DNA of 64,000 nucleotides from Cytophagales bacterium (GTDB lineage: Bacteria > Bacteroidota > Bacteroidia > Cytophagales > 172606-1). Shown in pieces: positions 25,345-35,600 of the stretch. The position numbers were made by a program, and so were the translations under genes. Where the stretch lies: positions 1-64,000 of the forward strand of contig JAUJMU010000017.1 in NCBI GenBank assembly GCA_030446715.1, given 5' to 3'. The notes below the pieces were generated by a model. It had not been told where the DNA came from, ran no database searches, and was given only the letters and a program-made list of their open reading frames with translations. Every line of letters begins with the position of its first letter. Positions within the stretch are counted from its first letter, which is position 1.

Positions 25345-26685
25345 TTAAAGCATGTTTCCCAGAAGCTCGGCCCGCACCTGCTCCAGGTATTCTTCCAGTT
25401 TGACCCGGTCATAGCCGGAGGGAACAGAGCGGGAAACCGTATCGGCCAGTAAGTCAACCTGACGGAGCAGGATGTGTTGCCGGTGCCTGTTTCTGGTTCC
25501 TTTGGCGATTACTTCCACCATTCTGAGCAGACTTCTCACTACCGTAACGTTTCCCTCTGCATTCTGCCGGATCTGGTCAAAAGACAGGTGGACGAGGCGC
25601 TCAAAGGATGGGCCTTTGGCTATCACCCGTAGCTTGCCCTCATGCAGGCGGTAAGGCTCTTCAATGCTGCGCCTGGTCAGCCGGGCAAGGATCGCCGAAA
25701 GGTAGTCAATACAGATAGTCGCCGTAGTCGTATCATTTACGCCGGGAGAAAGGGCTTTTAAGGCAATGTCCACCAGGATATGGATGCCGTAAGCCGCATC
25801 CTGTGGTACTGTGCGGTAGCGGTTCAAAGTGAACACTTTATTTACTGTCCGGGAAACTTCTTTTGACGCAAACCGGCAGTGGGAAAGCGACACCAGGGGC
25901 GTTCCTTCCACCACGAACTCCCCCACCCGGTACTCCATGCGTACAATAGCCTGATTGGATTGGGCTAATTTTAAGAGTGTGTCCGCATCCAAGCCTTGAA
26001 TATAGCCACTCTTAAGGGCTAGAATGGGCGTCCACCCGGTGCCCTGCAAGGCCCGCCTGATGCTTTCGTCGGGTTCTGGTGGCAATGCTTCCGGGGAAAG
26101 TTCCTCTCCCAGCTCTTTTGGAAATAGATGGTCTACTGCCTTAAGCGTCTCCCCGGCGATGGAAGGAATAATACTGGAGGCCTGGATGGAAGTAGAAATA
26201 TGGTGGATAAACAGGATTAAAAAGCCAATGCCTACCAGGGCCAGCACCACCGAGAAAGCAACCGAAATTGACGGGATGAATCCTCTCTCCTCTCCGCCCC
26301 GGATCGTGCGGAGCACCACCAGGCAGTACATGAATATGCCGGCCAGCACGCCCAGCACCACCTGGTTGACGCGGTCATTCATGAAGTTGCGCAGGATGCG
26401 GGGCGTATACTGGTTGGAAGCCAGCGAAAGGGTAACCATGGTGATGGAAAAAGTAACCCCCAGCACCGTGATCATTGAACCGGCAATCGCCGAAAGCATA
26501 CTGCGGGAACCTTCCTCTTCGGCCCCGAAAAGGGCAGGCCAGGTTTTGAGTTGTTCGCTTTTGATGCGAATATCTAACTCAATACCGGCGAAGGCAAGCG
26601 CCACCAGGGCCAGCACAATCAGCGACGGCACAAACCAGAGGCTGGACAGCACATTCTGCAAAAGCAAGCTTAGTCTGCTGCGCAT
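25345..26685 (-). CDS. DUF2254 family membrane protein
   Basis: This 446-residue protein has N-terminal hydrophobic helices (SLWFVPSLIVLALVALAFAGIELDI and SMLSAIAGSMITVLGVTFSITMVTLSLASNQYTPRILRNFM), then RVNQVVLGVLAGIFMYCLVVLRTI, which together are typical of DUF2254. The C-terminal cytosolic portion includes AYGIHILVDIALKALSPGVNDTTTATICIDYL. Function is unknown. I start at the ATG MRSRLSLLLQN, as the longer ORF uses GTG. It is convergent with mscS. Confidence 0.88.
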   Translation of the reverse strand: MRSRLSLLLQNVLSSLWFVPSLIVLALVALAFAGIELDIRIKSEQLKTWPALFGAEEEGSRSMLSAIAGSMITVLGVTFSITMVTLSLASNQYTPRILRNFMNDRVNQVVLGVLAGIFMYCLVVLRTIRGGEERGFIPSISVAFSVVLALVGIGFLILFIHHISTSIQASSIIPSIAGETLKAVDHLFPKELGEELSPEALPPEPDESIRRALQGTGWTPILALKSGYIQGLDADTLLKLAQSNQAIVRMEYRVGEFVVEGTPLVSLSHCRFASKEVSRTVNKVFTLNRYRTVPQDAAYGIHILVDIALKALSPGVNDTTTATICIDYLSAILARLTRRSIEEPYRLHEGKLRVIAKGPSFERLVHLSFDQIRQNAEGNVTVVRSLLRMVEVIAKGTRNRHRQHILLRQVDLLADTVSRSVPSGYDRVKLEEYLEQVRAELLGNML

Positions 26686-26969
26686 AAAGTGATAGTTGCC
26701 GGGCACGTGAGCAATGGATAGTTTCGCCCGGGTCTGTTTACTGCTGAAAAGCGGTTAAAACAGCACCTTTACAAATGCTACCAGGGGGATTTGATAAGGC
26801 TACTGCTCTTTAAGGTAGATTACCGGGGGGTGAGCGATTAGATCAGTAGGACCAGTCAGCAACCCGTTACTGACACTAACCCATAAAAGGCAACTTAAGT
26901 GTTTAAAAACGCTACCTTGCCTCCACTGGCGAAGCCACTTTTTTGATGTAACCAGACCTAAGATGTAGC
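26686..26969. other. Intergenic spacer
   Basis: Nothing coding is recognised here. It separates the DUF2254 gene from a truncated regulator fragment. Confidence 0.5.
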
Positions 26970-27258
26970 GTGCAACTTCAACTTTACCGAACCGATTACC
27001 AGACCCAACAGGAGGCTTTCTACAGCTCACCCCACGCCCACCAGCACTACGAGTTGTTTTACTTTACCAAAGGAAATGCCACCCACTATATGGACTTTTC
27101 AAACGAAGAAACGACTGCGCGCCGGAACGCTTCCGGGAGAAGGTGTCCGGAATCTACATGTGATAGACCTTTTTGAGCATTTCCCCACGGGTAGCAGGGC
27201 GATACTTTTGCACAAAGACGTTAAGCTCCTACGGCAGAAGCGTTTTTACGGCGCTTAG
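26970..27258 (+). pseudogene. AraC-family regulator fragment (cupin part)
   Basis: The frame VQLQLYRTDYQTQQEAFYSSPHAHQHYELFYFTKGNATHYMDF is like the N-terminal sensor of AraC regulators. It runs into unrelated codons after about 45 residues. A second frame (LHVIDLFEHFPTGSRAILLHKDV) does not continue it convincingly. No C-terminal HTH pair is visible. Confidence 0.45.
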
Positions 27259-27338
27259 CCAGTTTCCTGCCGGGCTTCTCCCCAAAATGCATCCCCCTAA
27301 AGCCTAATTCAATGACAGAGACGCAGGCAAAAAGACAA

Positions 27339-27429
27339 CTAGTGGTCAGTAATGATTAAAGTGAGGGGTAAACCAGCTGATACTATAGCGCCTTTTTCAC
27401 CCCTCAAATAATTGCTTCCTGACCACTAG
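27339..27429. repeat. 91-bp MITE-like hairpin with CTAGTGGTCAG ends
   Basis: The terminal arms CTAGTGGTCAG (27339-27349) and CTGACCACTAG (27419-27429) are exact reverse complements. Inner arms (tgaggggt / acccctca) extend the pairing. No ORF lies inside. Confidence 0.75.
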
Positions 27430-27513
27430 ATCTACGTCTGCCGTCTTTGCCTTCACCAGTGAAAAGATGCTTGTCACCTAGTATAACACCTTCTATTCGA
27501 GGGAAAAAGACCT

Positions 27514-28035
27514 ATGGAAAACATTTTTTTTAACAGTTGGAGCAGTGTCTTCCGGATCGTACTCATTGGGGTAGTGGCGTATGGAAGCTTAATTTTACTA
27601 CTGAGAGCCTCCGGGAAGCGGACGCTCTCTAAAATGAATGCCTTTGACTTTATCGTAACGGTTGTTTTAGGCTCTATATTGGCTACGGTCCTACTCTCTA
27701 AAGACGTTGCGCTTACCGATGGCCTTGTGGCGTTTGCCCTGCTGATTTTCCTGCAGTTTGCCATTACTTGGCTTTCGGTCCGTTTCAAGGCATTCAGCGG
27801 GCTCATCAAAGCGGAGCCCACCCTGCTCATGTACCGCGGACATTTTTTACGGCAGGCTATGAGGAGTGAGCGGGTAACGGAAGAAGAGGTATTGGCCGTG
27901 CTACAGCGCTGGTTGGGCCACTGGTGCTGGTTGGGCGGCAAACACACGCCCTGCTTTGGTTTCCTGCCAGCCCTGCTCAGCAGGCAGCACCGATCCATCT
28001 GCCATGCCGTAGACGGTCTGCTCCCGGGAAGATAA
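27514..28035 (+). pseudogene. DUF421/YetF-family protein, C-terminally truncated
   Basis: The N-terminus and membrane helices (SSVFRIVLIGVVAYGSLILLLRASGKRTLSKMNAFDFIVTVVLGSILATVLLSKDVALTDGLVAFALLIFLQFAITWLSVRFKAFSGLIKAEPTLLMYRGHF) match DUF421. At about residue 130 (EEEVLAVLQ) the protein turns into WLGHWCWLGGKHTPCFGFLP, which is an antisense reading of a transposase-like fragment. The usual second half (a YetF-type beta domain) is missing, so the product is probably non-functional. Confidence 0.8.
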
Positions 28036-28060
28036 TTGCTCACAGAGGGGAGCCGAAGGC
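27905..28060 (-). pseudogene. Transposase-derived fragment
   Basis: The minus-strand frame EQTVYGMADGSVLPAEQGWQETKAGRVFAAQ resembles the VYV.DGSM..GWKE.K.GRIF segment of several transposase families. It is about 35 residues, flanked by the DUF421 break and the repeat half-copy. I cannot name the family. Confidence 0.4.
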
Positions 28061-28084
28061 TCGTCGGGCACTGATTCATCAGCT

Positions 28085-28150
28085 AGCAAGCAGCTATAAG
28101 CACAACGGAGGTTGCAAAAGTAGCAGCACGAAGCAGAGCTTCGCGCCATC
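28085..28150. repeat. Right half of a GATGGCGCGAAGC-family repeat (copy 2)
   Basis: agcaagcagctataagcaca, then aggttgcaaaa and GCTTCGCGCCATC at the end, match the right half of the copy at 38249. The left end is missing. Confidence 0.7.
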
Positions 28151-28380
28151 AGAGGCCGTTGGTTTGTACCTTTCCGCATCCAGTATGGCTATTCAACAAA
28201 AGCGTATCAACCGCATCCCCATACCTGATGAAGTATGGACAGACGGCTGATACGCCTTTATTCCGCATTGAACCGCAGTGCGTTACCCGTTTGTATCCGA
28301 AGGCTTCGTACTGACTTAATCAGTTACCTCCTGCCTCCCGATCGGAGTATCGATACAAAGCGGGGCAACTGCCCTCCTGG
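28151..28380. other. Intergenic spacer downstream of the ricin/T9SS gene
   Basis: No gene is seen. It separates the repeat half-copy from the large secreted protein's stop codon. Confidence 0.5.
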
Positions 28381-31300
28381 TTAATGGGTAACTACCAGCT
28401 TTTTGGTAACGCGATGACCTTCCGTATTCAACTCCAGAAAATACAATCCGCTCCTCCAGCTACTTACGCTAAGGGTCAGGATGTTCTTGCCGGCGTGTAC
28501 CCGGTAGCGTTTGGTAGCCTGAAGCTGGGAGGTGGCATCTCTGACCAGAATGCTTGCCTCGCCTGCAGCGTCAGCGTAATGCACAACCTGCACTTGTTTA
28601 CTGGCCGGGTTGGGTTGCAATAACACCTGGTCCGTTGCCGTGCTTTCTCTTGCCAGGTCAGTAATTTCCCGGCTGCTGGCAGAAAGCTGTTCCAGCTTCC
28701 ACTGCTGGTTGGCCCCCCCACCGTACGCCCACTGAACGATACCGGCTCCGTCGTTGTAGGAGGCAGCAGCTACGTCCAACGCTTTTCCGCTGTTCTTGGA
28801 TATAATTTTATAATACCCTTCTCCCGCGTCAACAATGCTCCACTTCTGGTTATCCGTATCATTCCAGTCATACTGCTGGATGATTCCTCCGTCGGCAAGG
28901 GAGTAATCCCGCACGTCCAATGCTTTTCCGGAGTGTACGGCCGTGATTTTATAGTAGCCGCCTTCCAGCGGTTCTATTCTCCACTGCTGGTTAGGTCCGC
29001 CCCCGTACGCCCACTGAACGATACCGGCTCCGTTGTCGTAGGAAGCAGCGGGAACGTCCAATGATTTTCCGCTGTGGCGGGCCGTAATTTTGTAAGTACC
29101 GGCCAGGGTACCAGCCACAGCCAGAGCCTGGGGTGTATCATCACTCCGGTAGACGCGGACAAAGTCCCAGGTAGCAGTAAAAGGAGCAGACCCAATTGAA
29201 GTGGAGATAATGCCGACTGCCAGGGCCGGAGTGCTCTGAATTGCCGTTAACAACGCCCCGCTTACTTTGATGGGAGCGCCTATGTCCACCGGCTGACCGC
29301 CGTTCTTGGCGTACCTGGGCTGCACTACCCCCGTCGCCGGATTCACCGACAAGTACAGGTCGAGGGTTCCGGAAGGAAGCCCGCCCGGCAGGGAATAAAT
29401 GTAGCTGTCCGGTACGCCGTTGTTTTCGTAGAGCACTTCAAGGCCGCCGCCTTGTCCGTCGGCGCCCAGTACTATCTTCAAATAATTATCCTGATCCCCA
29501 GTGCCGATGTATACGCCCTCCGATTGGTAAAATTGCGGGGTCTTGTTGTTGAAGAAAGGCCCCAGGAGCCGGGTTTGTACCGTAAAGGAACCCGTACCTG
29601 AAGTGACGTTGAGGCCGAACTGAAAAGCATTCTCCTGGTTATTGACCGTCCCGTAAGGGTCGCCCTCGCTGGCATTTACCACCGAAAACGCCCCGATTGC
29701 CCCACCCGCGATCAGGTTCTGGTCCTCATAAAGATCCTGGTAATTTATACCCGGCTGCTTGGGCAGCATCAGTCCCGTAAATCCCAGTCCGAACAGCCCG
29801 GTACCGGGATGGTTATTGAACAGTTCGTACCCGATTGGCAGGGTGGTGTTTAACCCGTTGGCGGCATCCAGCGGAAAGAAGTCGGCGTCGTCGGCAAGTT
29901 TGTCGTTGTCATCGTCGGGGTCGTTGTAGTTCGATACCAAATCCTTGTCGAAATCCAGGGGCTTGCTGGCGGAGGAACAAGGGTTGGTGCCGTTGTCGAT
30001 CTCGTCCGCGTTGCTGTACCCGTCCGCGTCGTCGTCGATGCCGGTGCTGTAGGTGCCGGTGCAATTCGTGGATTCCTCGGGTTCGAATACGTAAATAGAA
30101 TTTTCCAGGTAACACACCACCCAGATCGTACCCGGAAAAATATCATTGTCCCCCTGAGCCGTGATATCAAGCGGCTCGGCGCCGAAGTTGGAGGCGAAAG
30201 GCAGGTCCTGGTTCAGTCTCCTGGCTCCCCGGGCATTGGTTACGTCGGTACCGGTTTCGTTCAGCGAAACTTTGTAAATGTTCCCGTCGAATGACGCCGC
30301 CAGCAGTTGTCCCCGCAGGCCGTTTTTGAAATTGGAAGCGGTGTATTCTACCAATCCATTGGTTGAACTGACGAAGGTCAGCAGGGCGTTGTCCGTTTCT
30401 CCGGGGTTTTGGTAATCTCCTTCTACCGGGTTAGCCATACCAGCCGGCAGGGGCGGCCAGTCGGCGGGCAAGGGATTGGTGCCAGTGGTGCTGGTCCGCC
30501 ATGCGCCGGTACCATTGTGGGTGTAGAGGCCGGCCCCTCTCGGGTTGGCCCTTACCGGATTGGGGTGTCCTCCGTAAAAGGTACCCGGCGTGTAATTGTT
30601 CAGATTGCCAACGTAATGCAGATTATCCAGGTTGTTCACCTGCGCGTCATTGGTGCCTGGGCCCGTGGAACCGGGTTCACCGGGAACGTAGTTATTGGTC
30701 ACGCTGCCGCCGCCTTCATTGGCCGGGTACCCGCCCCAGCCTTGATTGCCCCCGTTATCCATTACGTACATGCGCCTTTCCTTGCCCGGAGTTTTGGTAA
30801 TGACCAGATCATAGGCGTTGCGGAAACCCGTGGCAAACACCTGTACGGGTCCGCCTGACACAATCTTAGCCTGATTTAAGCCGTCGTTGCCGCCGAAGGG
30901 GTCGTTGGCATCGGGGTTGCCGGCCCGGGTCGGGTCATCAAGTGTAGGAAGATCGTACTTATACCGGTTGTCCCCGCTTCCCCGGATGGGCAAAGCATCA
31001 ATTGCCGCCAGGTCAATGGACAGAAAGGCGGCAGCAAGGGCGTATTCGGTGATATAAGCAAAGTTGATGGATGGGCTACCGGCATTGGTAAAACCACCAA
31101 TCGCAACGTAAAGCCTGCTGCCTTCCAGTTGCATGCCGTTGGTGGAGTGGTTCTCCTCCGAACGGGGCAACCCCCGCACCAGGTCCATCTTCTCCCAGCC
31201 GCTTGCCGTCCTGGTAAGGCGGGAAATAATGCCCGAGTTGGTATCCAGATTCATGTCGCCGTCGGGCCCGCCGATGCGGCTGTCGCTGGAACTCACGTAA

Positions 31301-31902
31301 AGCACCGGGTTGGCGGCCGTACCGGTCACCACCAGGCTGGTTACCTGCCTCCAGGTTATGCCCGGAGCCGGAGAACCGTCGTCGTTGTGGTTGGGAATCC
31401 GGTTGATCAGGTCGATGACCTCCTCCCCCGTGACGGAGTAGTCGTTCGGCCCGTTCCGCACGATGGTATATATTTTAATCAGACCATTCTGCTGGGCAAC
31501 GTACATGCGGCCGTCCGGCCCGAACTGTAACGAGGTGGGATTGTCCAACGCTACTTCCAGACCATCGGTCCCCTGCACCGCGGCCACCCGGCCTCCGGCA
31601 AGGTTTTTTGGCTTGGGCGCCTTGCCTTTAATTCCTTTCAGGGCGCTGGCCTTGAAATTGAACTTAGCCTTGGCCAGTTGATCGGCCGACAAGTCCACTG
31701 GCGGTAATTTAGGCTGTTTCTTCTCAAACTTGTACTTGCCCATGTACTTCTCCCGTTCCGGGCCTTTGATCTGTTTACCTTGCCCATTACCTTGACTGTT
31801 CCCCTGCCCGTACAGGTCAGTAGTACCCGCGAAAAGGATCAATGCGCACAAAAGCATTGCTGTCCTGGCAAATTGATAGTAGTGTAGAATCGTTGTTTTC
31901 AT
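28381..31902 (-). CDS. Large secreted protein: sorbosone dehydrogenase-like propeller, LamG-like, ricin repeats and T9SS tail
   Basis: This 1173-residue protein has a signal peptide and then a PQQ-dependent glucose/sorbosone dehydrogenase-type beta-propeller (about 100-560; NPTSLQFGPDGRMYVAQQNGLI, VSSSDSRIGGP, GFRNAYDLVITKTPG). A calcium-binding thrombospondin-3-like stretch follows (DDDADGYSNADEIDNGTNPC, DPDDDNDKLADDADFFP). Then comes a LamG-like domain (about 690-905), three ricin-B/RICIN-type repeats (YKITARHSGKSLDV, KITAVHSGKALDV, KIISKNSGKALDV) and a C-terminal T9SS sorting domain (LLQPNPASKQVQVVHY ... GLYFLELNTEGHRVTKKLVVTH). PQQ or sugar oxidation is family inference; catalytic residues are not verified. 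Confidence 0.88.
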   Translation of the reverse strand: MKTTILHYYQFARTAMLLCALILFAGTTDLYGQGNSQGNGQGKQIKGPEREKYMGKYKFEKKQPKLPPVDLSADQLAKAKFNFKASALKGIKGKAPKPKNLAGGRVAAVQGTDGLEVALDNPTSLQFGPDGRMYVAQQNGLIKIYTIVRNGPNDYSVTGEEVIDLINRIPNHNDDGSPAPGITWRQVTSLVVTGTAANPVLYVSSSDSRIGGPDGDMNLDTNSGIISRLTRTASGWEKMDLVRGLPRSEENHSTNGMQLEGSRLYVAIGGFTNAGSPSINFAYITEYALAAAFLSIDLAAIDALPIRGSGDNRYKYDLPTLDDPTRAGNPDANDPFGGNDGLNQAKIVSGGPVQVFATGFRNAYDLVITKTPGKERRMYVMDNGGNQGWGGYPANEGGGSVTNNYVPGEPGSTGPGTNDAQVNNLDNLHYVGNLNNYTPGTFYGGHPNPVRANPRGAGLYTHNGTGAWRTSTTGTNPLPADWPPLPAGMANPVEGDYQNPGETDNALLTFVSSTNGLVEYTASNFKNGLRGQLLAASFDGNIYKVSLNETGTDVTNARGARRLNQDLPFASNFGAEPLDITAQGDNDIFPGTIWVVCYLENSIYVFEPEESTNCTGTYSTGIDDDADGYSNADEIDNGTNPCSSASKPLDFDKDLVSNYNDPDDDNDKLADDADFFPLDAANGLNTTLPIGYELFNNHPGTGLFGLGFTGLMLPKQPGINYQDLYEDQNLIAGGAIGAFSVVNASEGDPYGTVNNQENAFQFGLNVTSGTGSFTVQTRLLGPFFNNKTPQFYQSEGVYIGTGDQDNYLKIVLGADGQGGGLEVLYENNGVPDSYIYSLPGGLPSGTLDLYLSVNPATGVVQPRYAKNGGQPVDIGAPIKVSGALLTAIQSTPALAVGIISTSIGSAPFTATWDFVRVYRSDDTPQALAVAGTLAGTYKITARHSGKSLDVPAASYDNGAGIVQWAYGGGPNQQWRIEPLEGGYYKITAVHSGKALDVRDYSLADGGIIQQYDWNDTDNQKWSIVDAGEGYYKIISKNSGKALDVAAASYNDGAGIVQWAYGGGANQQWKLEQLSASSREITDLARESTATDQVLLQPNPASKQVQVVHYADAAGEASILVRDATSQLQATKRYRVHAGKNILTLSVSSWRSGLYFLELNTEGHRVTKKLVVTH

Positions 31903-32648
31903 AGAGTTATAAATGGTTGAGTTGAAAAACGGGTTGGACAGAGTGATGACCGCCCGGAAACCGGGTAGCAGCGTTACTAGATTAAGACTAGACTAAGTTG
32001 GATTGTTTGCGGCCTCCTGCTCCGTGCGTCCAGCAGTACGCACGAGCCCGGCTCTCAGTCAGACAAACCATTTATCGCAGTCCTGATTGCCGCTCATGCC
32101 TGAGCAGGCTAGCAATTAAACTCTGCGCGAGAACATAAGGTTACGCCGGGTGAATCTGGTCTGAACTAAATCATAGCAAGTGAAAGAATGACAAAAACTT
32201 ACCTGGGTGACAAAATTTAAAAAGTAGCTGGTTATATTTTAAAGATAAGCGCTTTTACAATAACAAAGAAGAACGTACAGATTATTATTATGTTATTTAT
32301 TATGTTATTTTCAGAACGATAGTCGCGTATCTGGCGGTGAAATTTTGTGAATTTGCTTAATAATCTGTTAATTAATGAATTGAGCAAATTCTTTAGTAAA
32401 CAAGGCGAGATCTGCTTTTTTTATTCAGTGAACTACATTCACCAGACTTTTTACTTCATTTAGTCCGGGTATTGGTAGAAACAGGCTTGTACAGGCTTGT
32501 ACACGCTCTGTACGCCCGTTGGGAATACAGAGTGTGTACAAGCCTGGATAGGGTTTCCGAAAAAAAAGGTGCCGGCCCGGTCGGCGGACTACGGCAAGGC
32601 ACGCACCGCAAGAACCCTTAGGCGAAACCGGGCAGATGCCTCATAGCG
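31903..32648. other. Intergenic region with a long hairpin
   Basis: This 746-base stretch contains no convincing gene. It is AT-rich near the start of the ricin protein and holds a 21-bp-arm hairpin at 32492-32546. It also serves as the promoter region of the minus-strand gene ending at 28381. Confidence 0.6.
32492..32546. repeat. Hairpin with 21-bp arms (caggcttgtacacgctctgta)
   Basis: The arms 32492-32512 and 32526-32546 pair with one G-U-type mismatch, and the loop is 13 bases. A direct repeat acaggcttgt precedes it. No T run follows in either direction, so an intrinsic terminator is unlikely. Confidence 0.75.
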
Positions 32649-35600
32649 TTATAGCTTTAAAAACTTAACGCTGCTGCGGTAGCCTTCCTTTGCTTCTATT
32701 CTCAGCACGTAATACCCTGGCTTTAAACCGGAGGTGTCAATCTCAATTTGGTTTTCCCCCGTTACCCGGTGCCCATTCCTCCGCAGGAGCCTGCCATTGA
32801 TGGCAACAAGAGAAGTTGCCGTAACACTGGCCGCCGGAACCGGGGAGGCTGGCCGTTAAATAGTCTTCAGCAGGGTTAGGAAAAATGAGTGCGGGCACGT
32901 CGGCATTACTCTTATCCCCGATCACTTCAATGGCCGATACTTTCGGTAAATCGGTTGCTCCTTTCAAGAACAGTACGTTTAGCACTCCGTCAGTAACCTT
33001 AACGGTAACTGTTTCCTGAATAGCCTTCATCGGGCCGCCTGTTTTGGCGTAAATGTTATAATCAGTAAGCATGCGCTGCCCCTCAATGTCTACACTAAAC
33101 AACCGTTTGCCCGCGGCACCGCAACGCCCCAGAAGGTTTCCGCAAAATGCAGAATTACCTTAAAGGTACCGTTGCCCGTCGGAAAGTGGTAGCCAAATTC
33201 CCCGAAACGCTCCGAACGGTACAGTTCATCGTGGTCAGTTCCGGCAATATCATTGGTACCAACCGTTGTGTACGTTTCCCCCCCCATTGCGTACTGATCA
33301 GCGCTGAAAATGCTGCCGTCCATGGCAGTGTAAGCCTCCCCTCCCGCGTTGATTCTGAAGGTGCTGCCAATTTGAGACCCGGACGTAGCATTCCTTTCAG
33401 GAACTGCTAAGGAAAGTACTTCCTGGGAGGACAATTCAGGCCCGCCACCCCGGTTTGCCGAACCGGCGGCAATGTAAAGGCTATCACCGCTGGCAATGGC
33501 CTGGGTTCCGTGGCGTCCCTGCTTAAGGTCAGCCAGTCGCCGCCAGACGTTGGTGGTTACGTTCAGGGCCTCCGTTTGCTGGTGGGCAGTTTCCTGAACG
33601 CCACTCTCCCCGCCGATCACGATCAGCTCATTGCCTGCCGCTACTGCAGTAGAGCCCCCCCGTTGCGTGGGGATGGCAATGGGTAAAGTAGTCCACGAGC
33701 CCGTCGAAAAATCATACGCATCCACTTCGGGTATCGTCAGTTCAAATATCTGGCCCGTACCGGCTGAGGTGCGCCGTCCGCCGGCAGCGTATAATTTGGT
33801 CCCGATTACGGCGGCGTGGAAGTGATCCCGGGCCCGCGGGGCGTCGGGCAAGGCACGCCAGACTCCGGTAGCCGGATCAAATTCGTCGAGCCAGGGCACA
33901 AAGCCACCGTTATGACCGTTTACAATTCCTCCGGCCAGATAAATCTTGTTGTTGTACACGGCAACGCCTGCCGCTCCGCGGCGTCTGGCTACCGGAATTG
34001 CCGGGCCGGTTGCCCAGGCATTGGTGGCCGGATTGTAGATGTATACATTGGGTACGGGCTGTTCGCCCGGGTATTCACCGGTGAAGGCCCCCAGTACGTA
34101 GATAAGCCCATTCAGGCTGACGGCCTGGAAATGGTGCATCTCGAAGGGGGGTGGGGCGGCGCTTGTCCAGGCCTGGGTTACCGGATCATATACCTGCACG
34201 GGGTGTAAGCCCCTGCCGCCCAACAGGTAAAACTTATCGCCGGCTTTCACATAGGCATTCTCGTGCCGCTCCGTCGGGGTGCCCGTTTTTGGCGGCAGGG
34301 GCTGCCAGGTCTCGTTGGCCACGGTAACAAAATCCCAGGACGCCGTAAAGGGGCCGGCCCCGCGGGAAGTAGCAATTATTCCTACCGCCAGGGCCGGCAC
34401 CTCCTGAATGGCGGTCAACAGGGCGCCGCGCACCACCACCGGAGAACCAACGGGGAATACCAGTCCGCCCTCCAGTGAGTATTTGGGCTGCACGATTCCC
34501 GTGGCCGGGTCCACCGTCAGATACAAATCCATGATTTTGTCGGGAACGCCGCCGGCAAGCGGATAAACCGTACTTCTGGCCACCCCATTCTGTTCATATA
34601 CCACCTCAATGCCGCCTCTGCCGCCGTTGGCAATCAGCGCCACTTTCAGGTAGTTATCCTGATCTCCCGTTCCGATGTACACGCCCTGCGACTGGTGGTT
34701 CTGCGGTTTCTTGCCGTTAAAAAATGGACCCAGCATCCGGGCCTGTACGTCGAAGACGCCCGACAGGGCAGTGGTATTGATTCCGAACTGGAACGCATTT
34801 TCCTGGTTGTTGGCTCTACCCAAGGCGTCGCCCGGGGTAACCTGCACCACTGAAAACGCCCCTACTGCTCCGCCCGCAATCAGATTCTGCTCGTCGTACA
34901 GGTCAACGAGGTTGTACCCTGGATTTTTATTCACCATCAGGCCGGTGAAGCCTACTCCGTATAAGCCGGTGCCGGGGTCGCCGTTATATAAATCATACTT
35001 GAGGGGCAGTTTGGTGTCCAGCCCGTTTTTAGCGTCTACCGCAAAGGCATCCATGTAATCGGGAATCCCGTCGTTGTCGTTGTCGTTGTCGTTCAGGTCG
35101 GAGATCAGGTCAGAATCGCTGTCAACCGGCCGGCTGGCAGCCGAGCAAGGGTTGGATAAATTGTCAATTTCATCGGCGTTGCTGTACCCGTCGCCGTCAT
35201 CGTCCACCGACCTGCTGTACGTGCCGGAACAACGGGAAGAAGGCTGGGGTTCAAAAACGGTAAGCTCCTTACCAAGGTAGGTAACTGCCCAAACGGTGCC
35301 CGGAAAAATATCGTTATCCCCCTGCGCCGTCACGTCAATGGGCTCCTTGCCGAAACCCGACGCAAACGGAAAATCCTGAATGAGCCTCTCCTTGCCCTTC
35401 GGATTGGTGGCTTCCGTGCCCGATTCGTTCAGCGTAATCCGGTAAATATTTCCGTCAAAGCAGGCGGTCAGTAAATTGCCTTTGAGCCGGTTGTCGAAAG
35501 CAGAGGCAGTGTATTCGGCAATCCCGTTGGTAGAGATCGTAAAAGTCAGCATGGCGTTGTTGGCTTCACCCGGATTCCGGAAATCTCCTTCCACCGGATT

